DNA of 8,621 nt from assembly GCA_023390245.1 (NCBI GenBank), contig JAEWDF010000087.1:1-8621 (forward strand), written 5' to 3'. The notes under the pieces were generated by a model. It was not told the DNA's origin. It saw only the letters and a program-made list of their open reading frames with translations, and ran no database searches. This DNA comes from Pseudomonadota bacterium. Its GTDB lineage: Bacteria; Pseudomonadota; Alphaproteobacteria; Caulobacterales; Caulobacteraceae. The position numbers were made by a program, and so were the translations under genes. This document shows, piece after piece, positions 1 to 4,966 of this stretch (within the stretch, counting starts at the first letter, position 1; every line of letters begins with the position of its first letter).

Positions 1-36
1 GGGATTTCTGGATCATGGAAACTCGGGGTCTGGAGG

Positions 37-201
37 TCAGTTCTTTTCGCCGGTGGCGGGGTCGGTGGCAGTCTCGCCGGAATTGCTGGACCCTTCCGAC
101 CCGCGCGGCTCCTGGGCCGGGCGCGGCGGCTCCCCCTCGCGCGGCGGCCGGCGCTCCTCCTCGTATTCGACTTCGCGGTTGTCGGGTCTGGCGTCGGTCA
201 T
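37..201 (-). CDS. Small Pro/Glu-rich protein, 54 aa, function unknown
   Basis: An ATG at 201 on the minus strand opens 54 codons ending in TGA at 39-37. A GAGAGG ribosome-binding site lies 5 bases before the ATG, which is the main reason to accept so short a gene. The product begins MTDARPDNREVEYEEERRPP and stays hydrophilic throughout. It is rich in Pro, Glu, Arg and Gly, has no hydrophobic stretch and no Cys, and ends in GEKN. This composition predicts a cytoplasmic, intrinsically disordered protein. I recognise no family. It is divergent from the acyltransferase gene at 371, with about 170 bases between the two starts. A chance ORF cannot be excluded, but the ribosome-binding site, ATG start and non-random composition favour a real gene. 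Confidence 0.6.
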   Translation of the reverse strand: MTDARPDNREVEYEEERRPPREGEPPRPAQEPRGSEGSSNSGETATDPATGEKN

Positions 202-267
202 GGCGGCCTCTCGAAGCGGAGCGGGAGCGTCCGCCGGGGAACAACGCCCGGAATGGCGACGGGCTCC

Positions 268-296
268 GTGAACGGCCGTTCACCATGCCGGTGAAC
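268..296. promoter_or_regulatory. Perfect 16-bp palindrome plus third half-site, candidate operator
   Basis: Bases 268-283 read GTGAACGGCCGTTCAC, a perfect palindrome. A third copy of the half-site, GTGAACCGG, follows at 291-299 in the orientation of the left arm. The element lies between the divergent starts at 201 (minus) and 371 (plus), where a shared operator would sit. The architecture suits a dimeric repressor of TetR type, but no regulator gene is in view and the family assignment is inference. I could not place convincing -35/-10 boxes in this gap. Confidence 0.4.
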
Positions 297-370
297 CGGG
301 CCGAAACGGCGCCTGGGGCAGTCTGTGCGATGGAACGCGCCTTGCCGTGCAGGGGCGCGAGAGGATCGAG

Positions 371-1528
371 ATGGCCGAAACGCTGCAAGTCGACATCGTC
401 GGGGCCGAGGCGCTGGGCGCCGCGGAGATCGCCCTGTGGCGCGCCTGGTCGACCGAAAACCCCGCCCTGGCCAGCCCCTATTTCCGCTGGGACTATGCGG
501 AAATCGCCTCGCGGGTCTGCCCCGGCGCGGCGATCGCGGTCTTCCGGCGCGGCGGCTGCGTCGTCGGTTTCTTCCCGCATCAACGGCGCGGCGCGGCCAT
601 CCAGCCGCTGGGGGCGCCGATGAACGACTACCATGGCGTCGTCGCTCCGGCCGGCGAGACCGTCTCGCTGGAGGATGTCGCCCGGCTGCTGAAGGCCGAC
701 AGCCTGAATGTGCCGGGCTGGATCGGCCCGGCCGAGGCGGGCGAGCCGCGCGCCACGGTGCAGGTCGTCCTGTCCGACGAAGGCTATGACGCCTGGTACG
801 CCGAACGCCGCGCGACCTTCGGCAAGTATTTCAAGGACAAGGAACGGGCTCGCCGCAGCCTGGAGGCCGAGCTCGGTCCCATCGAAATCCGGCGCGGGCT
901 GCGCGATCCGGCGCTGCTGGACCATCTGCTCGATCTGAAGGCGGCGCAGTATCGCCGTTCGGGCCTGCACGACATCTTCGCCTGTGGCTGGACCCGCGAT
1001 CTGCTGCACGCCCTGATGCGCGAGCCCCGTCCCGACTTCGGCGCCTCCATGGCGGCCATGCACGCGGGCGGCAGGCTGACGGCGGTGGAGTTCTCGCTGC
1101 ACGCCGGGGGGCATTACCATTTCTGGTTCCCGGTCTATGAGCCGACGCTGGCGCGGTGTTCGCCCGGCATCCTGCTGAGCATGGACACCATGCGGCTGGC
1201 GGCTGCCGAGGGCTTCCGCGTCTTCGACTTCGGCTTCGAGGGCGAGGGCTACAAGAAGTATTTCGTCAATGCGCGCCAGACGGTGCGCGAGGCGGTGGTG
1301 CTGCGCCCCGGCGTGACGCGGGCGTTGGCGGACGCCGCCGCCGGCGTGCTGGAGAGGACCGGACGGGGCGAGGCGCTGCGCGCGTCCCTGCGCCGACGCT
1401 GGGCCACGATCGAGGCCTGCGAGCCGTCCGCGTCCGGCCGCTTGCGCGGGGCCGCAGTCGCCGCCCGTTCGGCCGCCCGCAAGCTGGCCGCGCGGAAGAA
1501 GGCGCCGGCGCGCGTCGCCCACGTCTGA
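371..1528 (+). CDS. GNAT-fold acyltransferase, BioF2/CelD-like (Acetyltransf_6)
   Basis: The 385-aa product resembles the Acetyltransf_6 branch of GNAT proteins (CelD/BcsL-like, related to FemAB aminoacyltransferases). Members transfer acyl or aminoacyl groups, often in polysaccharide or cell-envelope synthesis. The diagnostic part is the second GNAT lobe at about residues 146-299. It has FGKYFKDKERARR near 150-162, then SPGILLSMDTMRLAAAEG at 264-281, then FDFGFEGEGYKKYF at 285-298, the usual acyl-binding end of the domain. A weaker first lobe spans about 30-130. There is no signal peptide or membrane segment. Residues 340-380 form an Arg/Ala/Lys-rich tail. I chose the ATG at 371 over the in-frame GTG at 347 because GAGAGGA (359-365) sits 5 bases before it. 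It precedes the cupin gene by 35 bases, so the two are probably co-transcribed. In Caulobacter the holdfast protein HfsK is a putative N-acetyltransferase, possibly of similar type. I see nothing that ties this gene to holdfast, so substrate and symbol stay open. Confidence 0.85.
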   Translation: MAETLQVDIVGAEALGAAEIALWRAWSTENPALASPYFRWDYAEIASRVCPGAAIAVFRRGGCVVGFFPHQRRGAAIQPLGAPMNDYHGVVAPAGETVSLEDVARLLKADSLNVPGWIGPAEAGEPRATVQVVLSDEGYDAWYAERRATFGKYFKDKERARRSLEAELGPIEIRRGLRDPALLDHLLDLKAAQYRRSGLHDIFACGWTRDLLHALMREPRPDFGASMAAMHAGGRLTAVEFSLHAGGHYHFWFPVYEPTLARCSPGILLSMDTMRLAAAEGFRVFDFGFEGEGYKKYFVNARQTVREAVVLRPGVTRALADAAAGVLERTGRGEALRASLRRRWATIEACEPSASGRLRGAAVAARSAARKLAARKKAPARVAHV

Positions 1529-1563
1529 CTGTCCAGACCATCGCCCTGACCCGGAGCCTCCCC

Positions 1564-2469
1564 ATGTCCGACCGCCGCACCCGCTATCCCGGCCCGATCG
1601 CCGAAGCCCGGGATCATCCCCATCGTCTGGTCGAGCAGGGCTTCGCCGAGGACGCCGCTCTGGCCGCCGTGCTGGACCGCTATCCCGCCGAACTGTTCGA
1701 CATCAACCTGTATGACTACGACGACGAGGGGCAGGTATCCCTGCGCACCGGCGCGCGAGGCCGCCTGTCGGGCCCCGAACTGCTGGAGGCGATCAAGCAG
1801 GGCCGGCTGTGGGTCAATCTGCGCGAGGTCGAGACCGGCTGGCCCGAGCTGTGGGCCGCCGCCATGGACGACTTCCGCGCGATCCAGGCGACCTATCCGG
1901 GGATGCGGGCGGTGAAGACCGCCGGCCAACTGATCCTGTCGTCGCCCAAGGCGCGGGTGCCCTATCACTTCGACGCAGCCGGGGTGGTGCTGTTCCACCT
2001 GCGCGGCCGCAAGCGCATCTTCGTCTATCCGGGCGACGAGGCGCACCTGCCTGAGCGCAACATGGAGCAGGTGGTCGCCCGCCAGACCACCGAGGAACTG
2101 CCCTATGTCATGGGTTTCGAGGGCGACGCCCAGGTCATCGACCTGGAGCCCGGCCGCGCCCTGACCTGGCCGCTGTACGCCCCGCATCGGGTGGAGAACC
2201 TGGACCGGTTCTGCGTCAGTCTGTCGATGGATTTCCAGACCTGGCCGTCGCGGTTCCGGAACGGGGCGCTGTTCACCAACGCCGTCATCCGCAGCCGGGG
2301 CGGGCGTCCGCGCTTCACCGACGGCATGGCGACGCCGGAACTGGCGGCGCGCTGGGCGGCGTCGGTGGCGCTGAAGCGGGCCGGCCTGCTGAAAAGCCGA
2401 ATCGCCCACTTCGAGCGCGACTTCGAGCCGGAGGTCGGCGCGGCCGATGGCGCGCGCGCCCTGTCTTAA
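1564..2469 (+). CDS. Cupin/JmjC-like protein, putative Fe(II)-dependent oxygenase
   Basis: The 301-aa product has the layout of cupin_8/JmjC-like Fe(II)/2-oxoglutarate oxygenases. The metal triad candidates are H135 and D137 in VPYHFDAAGVV and H208 in LYAPHRVEN. Between them, FHLRGRKRIFVYP at 144-156 matches the conserved strand after HxD that ends in a Pro and carries basic residues able to hold 2-oxoglutarate. An N-terminal helical part (about 1-125) and a C-terminal extension (about 235-301) flank the barrel. There is no signal peptide, so it should be cytoplasmic. The start is the ATG at 1564, with GGAG 7 bases upstream. The frame is open further upstream (from 1156), but that part only shadows the preceding gene. 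Relatives include protein and small-molecule hydroxylases, and some have lost activity. Co-transcription with the acyltransferase suggests the two modify the same product, which is inference. Its stop codon lies inside the palindrome at 2466-2493. Confidence 0.75.
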   Translation: MSDRRTRYPGPIAEARDHPHRLVEQGFAEDAALAAVLDRYPAELFDINLYDYDDEGQVSLRTGARGRLSGPELLEAIKQGRLWVNLREVETGWPELWAAAMDDFRAIQATYPGMRAVKTAGQLILSSPKARVPYHFDAAGVVLFHLRGRKRIFVYPGDEAHLPERNMEQVVARQTTEELPYVMGFEGDAQVIDLEPGRALTWPLYAPHRVENLDRFCVSLSMDFQTWPSRFRNGALFTNAVIRSRGGRPRFTDGMATPELAARWAASVALKRAGLLKSRIAHFERDFEPEVGAADGARALS

Positions 2470-2496
2470 TTCGAGTTCATGACCTCGAGTTAAAAT
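2466..2496. promoter_or_regulatory. 28-bp near-palindrome with a TAAAAT box, candidate operator/promoter
   Basis: Bases 2466-2493 form two 14-base arms with no spacer: TTAATTCGAGTTCA and TGACCTCGAGTTAA. Twelve of 14 positions are complementary. It overlaps the TAA of the cupin gene and is AT-rich against a very GC-rich background. TAAAAT at 2491-2496 is one base from the -10 consensus and would start a transcript about 55 bases before the GIN-type gene at 2558. No strong -35 is visible, which would fit an activator-dependent or repressed promoter. As RNA it could form a 10-bp stem (one G-U) with an 8-base loop. No U-run follows, so a terminator is unlikely. Confidence 0.45.
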
Positions 2497-2557
2497 GACT
2501 TCGCGGCGCGAGGCGCGCACCTTCCGTTCCGAAACCGGGAAACAGGGAGGTCCCCCC

Positions 2558-3448
2558 ATGAAGTTCGCTCTGCTCGCCGCCGTCGCGACGACCGCCATCG
2601 CCGCCGGCGCCGCCGCGCCGGCCATGGCGCAGGACGTGGAGATCCGTCACGCCGTTGCGCGTGTCATCGTCATCGTCGAGGATCGCACCGACATCGGGGT
2701 TGAGGTCACCCAGGGGAATTCGCGCCTGCCCCCAGTGCAGGTGCGGCGCAACGGCCGCGACGTGAAGATCGACGGCGGCCTGCGCCGGGGCGGTTTCCTC
2801 AACAGCGGCTCCGACGGGGTGCGCAACTGCAACAGCGGGCCGGCCAACGCCCGCCAGCCGGGCGAGGGCGCCACGGTCGAGGTTCGCTCCATCGGCCGCA
2901 TCCGCATGGAGGACGCGCCGCTGATCGTCTTGCGCACGCCGCGCGACGTGGACGTGGACGCCTCCGGCGCCGTGTTCGGGGCCATCGGCCGGGGCGCCCG
3001 CTCCATCGAACTAGGCAACGGCGGCTGCGGCGCCTGGAACGTGGCCAACACCGACGGCGACATGTCGCTGTCGGTCGGCGGCTCGGGCGCGATCCGCGCC
3101 GGCTCCTCGCGCGCCCTGGAAGCCAATGTGGGCGGCTCGGGCTCGATCGTCGCAGGCGAGACCGGGGCGCTGGAGGCCAATGTGGGCGGCTCGGGGAACA
3201 TCACCGTGGCGCGGATCAGCGGGCCGGCGGAAGTGGCCATCGGCGGCTCGGGCGACGTGAGGATCCGCGACGGGAACACTCCGTCGCTGGACGTCTCCAT
3301 CGGCGGCTCCGGCAGCGTCGACTACGGCGGAGCGACGCGGGACCTGGACGTCTCCATCGCCGGTTCGGGCGACGTGCGCGTCCGATCCGCCACCGGCCAT
3401 GTCTCCCGCGCCATCATCGGTTCGGGCGACGTCATCATCGGGCGCTAA
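2558..3448 (+). CDS. Secreted GIN/DUF2807-type beta-repeat protein
   Basis: The 296-aa product starts with a signal peptide (MKFALLAAVATTAIAAGAAAPAMA, cut after A24 before QD), so it is exported to the periplasm or cell surface. The C-terminal half repeats a short motif seven times: GGSGAI, GGSGSI, GGSGNI, GGSGDV, GGSGSV, AGSGDV and IGSGDV. The GSG turns fall near residues 175, 193, 211, 230, 250, 269 and 288, a period of 18-20. This is typical of the GIN domain (DUF2807, 'putative auto-transporter adhesin, head GIN domain'), expected to form a right-handed beta-solenoid. Biochemical roles in the family are mostly unknown. The two mature Cys, C91 and C157, could form a disulfide. The ATG at 2558 is chosen because AGGGAGG lies 7 bases upstream and the signal peptide begins there. 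The 21 codons open upstream of it lack both. The gene is followed by its own terminator and is probably transcribed on its own. Confidence 0.85.
   Translation: MKFALLAAVATTAIAAGAAAPAMAQDVEIRHAVARVIVIVEDRTDIGVEVTQGNSRLPPVQVRRNGRDVKIDGGLRRGGFLNSGSDGVRNCNSGPANARQPGEGATVEVRSIGRIRMEDAPLIVLRTPRDVDVDASGAVFGAIGRGARSIELGNGGCGAWNVANTDGDMSLSVGGSGAIRAGSSRALEANVGGSGSIVAGETGALEANVGGSGNITVARISGPAEVAIGGSGDVRIRDGNTPSLDVSIGGSGSVDYGGATRDLDVSIAGSGDVRVRSATGHVSRAIIGSGDVIIGR
3116..3195 (+). repeat. 54-bp period repeat inside the GIN-type gene
   Basis: A 26-base segment at 3116-3141 recurs at 3170-3195 with one mismatch; its last 20 bases are identical. The period is 54 bp, exactly 18 codons. A second pair, 3287-3313 and 3344-3370, matches at 24 of 27 bases with a 57-bp period. 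Near-identity at silent positions suggests recent internal duplication of solenoid coils, or conversion between them, rather than only old protein-level repeats. Confidence 0.75.
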
Positions 3449-3476
3449 GACCCGAGTCTCTCCGTCAGAGGGCAGG

Positions 3477-3512
3477 AAGGCCTCCGGTTGTGGAACCCCG
3501 GAGGCCTTTCTT
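3477..3512 (+). terminator. Intrinsic terminator of the GIN-type gene
   Basis: AAGGCCTCCGG (3477-3487) pairs perfectly with CCGGAGGCCTT (3498-3508) in an 11-bp stem with a 10-base loop. TTTCTT follows on the plus strand. It begins 28 bases after the GIN-type stop codon. Confidence 0.85.
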
Positions 3513-3520
3513 GCGTCCGG

Positions 3521-3556
3521 GCAAAGGAAAACCCCGACGCAAAGGAAAACCCCGGC
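3521..3556. repeat. Tandem 18-bp duplication at the barrel-gene terminator tail
   Basis: Two adjacent 18-base units, 3521-3538 and 3539-3556, match at 17 of 18 positions (core GCAAAGGAAAACCCCG). On the minus strand each unit reads CGGGGTTTTCCTTTGC, that is, the last stem bases and U-tract of the terminator at 3541-3573. The terminator tail has therefore been duplicated downstream. Confidence 0.8.
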
Positions 3557-3573
3557 GGATCTCTCCGCCGGGG
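3541..3573 (-). terminator. Intrinsic terminator of the outer-membrane barrel gene
   Basis: CCCCGGCGGA (3550-3559) pairs perfectly with TCCGCCGGGG (3564-3573) in a 10-bp stem with loop TCTC. On the minus strand the hairpin is followed by TTTTCCTTT. It lies 34 bases past the stop codon of the barrel gene and points opposite to the terminator at 3477-3512, so the two convergent genes are insulated from each other. Confidence 0.85.
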
Positions 3574-3606
3574 CCGTGACATTCAGGTTTTGGCGAACGC
3601 CGGGGT

Positions 3607-4350
3607 TTACAGGCCCAGGACGCTGACGATGGACGAGACGCCCAGGCCGGCGCCGGCGCGGTCGCGCGTCTGCAGGCCGCCGCCGAACGAATAGCGCAGG
3701 CCGATCGACCAGGTGTCGACATCGATGTCGGCGTCCTTGATGTCGGCGCGGGTGTAGCCGGCCTTGATCGAGAACGGCGTGCCCGTGAACTCGTATTCGC
3801 CGCCCACGCCGTAGGTCCAGGCGTCGCCGTCGCCCAGGTCGGTGTCGACGTTGTTGTAGGCCACGCCGGCGTTCAGGCGCAGGTTCGGCATGACGTAGAA
3901 GGCGGCGTCGCCGCCGACGGTCCACACCTTGGCGCCCAGATCGTCGGCGTCGGTGTAGGCGACCGTACCCGTCAGGGTCGAGCCGGCCAGATACTTCTGG
4001 GCCTCGGCGCCGACCGTCCAGACGGAGTCGCCCGTGCCCAGGCCGCTGGCGGCGACGAAGCCGCCGGCGCGGACGTCGGAGGTCCACATCCGGGTCAGGT
4101 GGGCGGCGGCGTCGCCGGTGGTGTCGTCTTCGCCAAAGGCCTTGGCGTAGTTGACGTCGGCGTTCAGCGTCACAGTCCAGTCGCCGACCGGCTTGGCGAC
4201 GACGCCGTCGACGGTCCAGACGTCGATGTCGACATCTTCGACCGACGGGTTGGAATAGGTCACGCCGACCGAGCCAACGGCGTCCTGAGCGAGAGCCGGG
4301 GCGGCCAGCAGCGCCGCGGCGGCGGCGGAAGCGAGGAAGAGGGTTTTCAT
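3607..4350 (-). CDS. Outer-membrane beta-barrel protein, porin-like, 247 aa
   Basis: The product has a clear signal peptide (MKTLFLASAAAAALLAAPALA, cut after A21 before QD). The rest is built from alternating amphipathic strands, Gly/Tyr/Trp-rich and with Asp-rich turns, as in small outer-membrane barrels. A motif recurs through the chain: VWTVDG at 44-49, VWTVGA at 110-115, VWTVGG at 142-147 and DTWSIG at 212-217. The strand SIGLRYSF at 215-222 looks like the closing strand, ending in the usual Phe. Oddly, about 25 residues (GGGLQTRDRAGAGLGV and onward) follow it, so the chain does not end at that Phe. The ATG at 4350 has AAGGA 9 bases upstream. The length suits an 8- to 10-strand barrel. 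Transport, adhesion or structural function cannot be told from sequence. It converges on the GIN-type gene. Confidence 0.8.
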   Translation of the reverse strand: MKTLFLASAAAAALLAAPALAQDAVGSVGVTYSNPSVEDVDIDVWTVDGVVAKPVGDWTVTLNADVNYAKAFGEDDTTGDAAAHLTRMWTSDVRAGGFVAASGLGTGDSVWTVGAEAQKYLAGSTLTGTVAYTDADDLGAKVWTVGGDAAFYVMPNLRLNAGVAYNNVDTDLGDGDAWTYGVGGEYEFTGTPFSIKAGYTRADIKDADIDVDTWSIGLRYSFGGGLQTRDRAGAGLGVSSIVSVLGL

Positions 4351-4371
4351 TTGTCTTTGTCCTTGCAGTCA

Positions 4372-4388
4372 CCCGAGCGGGACTCGGG
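4372..4388 (-). promoter_or_regulatory. Hairpin in the 5' leader of the barrel gene
   Basis: CCCGAG (4372-4377) and CTCGGG (4383-4388) form a 6-bp GC-rich stem with a 5-base loop. It lies about 21 bases before the barrel-gene ATG and just upstream of its ribosome-binding site. It could stabilise the mRNA or affect translation. No U-run follows on the minus strand. Confidence 0.35.
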
Positions 4389-4548
4389 AGAGGCGGCTGC
4401 TATCAGCACACGGACGAAGCTGAGCAATAAACCTGCGTTAGATGGGGGAGTTGTGCATGGCTGGTGCGGAAAAGACACGCAATGTGGCGCGTATGTGTCG
4501 CCCTTGCGGCGCCTCTGGGCGAAACGGTTAAGCTGGCGTCAGAATGTC

Positions 4549-4585
4549 CGGAACATAAACATATAAGCATATCCTTATAGGCTAT
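4549..4585. promoter_or_regulatory. AT-rich patch with inverted repeat, possible promoter region
   Basis: This short stretch is strikingly AT-rich against its surroundings. It holds the inverted repeat TATAAG-N6-CTTATA (4562-4579) and, on the minus strand, CCTATAAG, close to the -10 element known for Caulobacter housekeeping promoters (GCTANAWC). CTGACTC lies a little upstream on that strand, at shorter than usual spacing. It may be the promoter of the barrel gene, giving a leader of about 200 nt, or the old promoter of the broken thioesterase. Apart from this patch and the leader hairpin I see nothing in 4351-4581. Confidence 0.3.
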
Positions 4586-4587
4586 GT

Positions 4588-4847
4588 GGCGAGTCAGGCG
4601 CGGTGTTCTATGCCGCCGTCGTGGTTCACCATCCCGAACTGGTCGTTCGCGCGCGACGACCATCCTATCGACCAGGGCGACATCATCGAGCTGCGCTCCC
4701 GCCCGAGCCGCGTCGGCCGCAGTTCGGTGACGGTGGAGGTGGAGCTGGGGGGGCGAAGGCCTGCTGACCGGCGAACGCCGTCGGGCGGCCGTGTCGGAGT
4801 TCGTCATGGTCGCCGTCGACCAGACGGGCCAACCGGCGCCGATCTGA
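4588..4847 (+). pseudogene. Hotdog-fold acyl-CoA thioesterase remnant, frameshifted
   Basis: Read across three frames, this stretch gives the C-terminal part of a YciA-like acyl-CoA thioesterase, which hydrolyses acyl-CoA to free acid and CoA. Frame 1 (4588-4654) gives GESGAVFYAAVVHHPELVVR. Frame 2 (about 4652-4747) gives DDHPIDQGDIIELRSRPSRV and then GRSSVTVEVEL. Frame 3 (4749-4847) gives EGLLTGERRRAAVSEFVMVA and then VDQTGQPAPI and TGA. Family hallmarks are the GD-x(n)-VGRSS-x(3)-VEV-x-(W) strand pair, the GER turn and the FxxVAVD-x-x-G end. The first break is in the alternating GCGCGCG near 4649-4655. The second is one extra base in the G7 run at 4747-4753, where relatives have a Trp-Gly type sequence. 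The N-terminal 30-40 residues, with the active-site FGG and MD region, are missing, and frame 1 has a stop at 4564-4566. Several residues also seem lost before PIDQGD. It is almost certainly non-functional. The first segment is the least certain. Confidence 0.7.
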
Positions 4848-4931
4848 GGCGCTTGCGCCTGCGCTTCGGGGACACGGCGGATGGAATCCGACAGGTCCGC
4901 CGAAACCCTGTCACCGCCTCGATCTGGCCGC
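4848..4931. other. Spacer between thioesterase remnant and S10 promoter
   Basis: I see no coding capacity here. Two hairpins are visible: GGCG-CTTG-CGCC at 4848-4859, directly after the remnant's TGA, and a 7-bp stem CGGCGGA (4875-4881) with TCCGCCG (4896-4902) around a 14-base loop. Neither is followed by a U-run. They may be the remains of the thioesterase gene's 3' end. Confidence 0.4.
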
Positions 4932-4960
4932 TTGACGAAATCGGAATCGGCAGGCATAAG
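4932..4960 (+). promoter_or_regulatory. Housekeeping promoter of the S10 operon
   Basis: TTGACG (4932-4937) and CATAAG (4955-4960) are separated by exactly 17 bases. The -35 matches TTGACA at five of six positions and is identical to the TTGACG of the Caulobacter sigma-73 consensus. The -10 matches TATAAT at four of six. The predicted start is near 4967, giving a leader of about 228 nt before rpsJ. It is the best promoter match I found in the window, as expected for a ribosomal operon. Confidence 0.65.
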
Positions 4961-4966
4961 CGCGCC

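Noticed and set aside
1..16. ATG at 16 on the minus strand, possibly the first codons (MIQKS) of a further gene
   Set aside because: Only five codons are inside the window and no clear ribosome-binding site precedes the ATG.
268..299. LexA (SOS) box
   Set aside because: Alphaproteobacterial LexA boxes are direct GTTC-N7-GTTC repeats. The site here is an inverted repeat and has no second GTTC at that spacing.
15..623. 202-codon plus-strand frame at the left edge
   Set aside because: It is low-complexity Arg/Pro/Ala sequence that overlaps both the small minus-strand gene and the true start of the acyltransferase in another frame.
2466..2493. Intrinsic terminator after the cupin gene
   Set aside because: The hairpin can form, but AATGAC rather than a U-run follows it, and the stem is AT-rich.
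1249..2625. 458-codon open frame on the minus strand opposite the acyltransferase and cupin genes
   Set aside because: It is a GC-bias shadow. It is Arg/Ala/Gly/Gln-rich with no motif, lies antisense to genes with clear families, and runs across gene boundaries.
3521..3556. CRISPR or satellite array
   Set aside because: There are only two adjacent 18-base units with no spacers. They are explained by duplication of the terminator tail.
3011..4372. 453-codon minus-strand frame across the barrel and GIN-type genes
   Set aside because: It is an Arg-rich out-of-frame shadow that runs through two hairpin terminators. The barrel frame has the signal peptide and ribosome-binding site.
4403..4957. 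184-codon minus-strand frame upstream of the S10 operon
   Set aside because: It is antisense to the thioesterase remnant and has no domain or credible start. The plus-strand frames carry the recognisable motifs.
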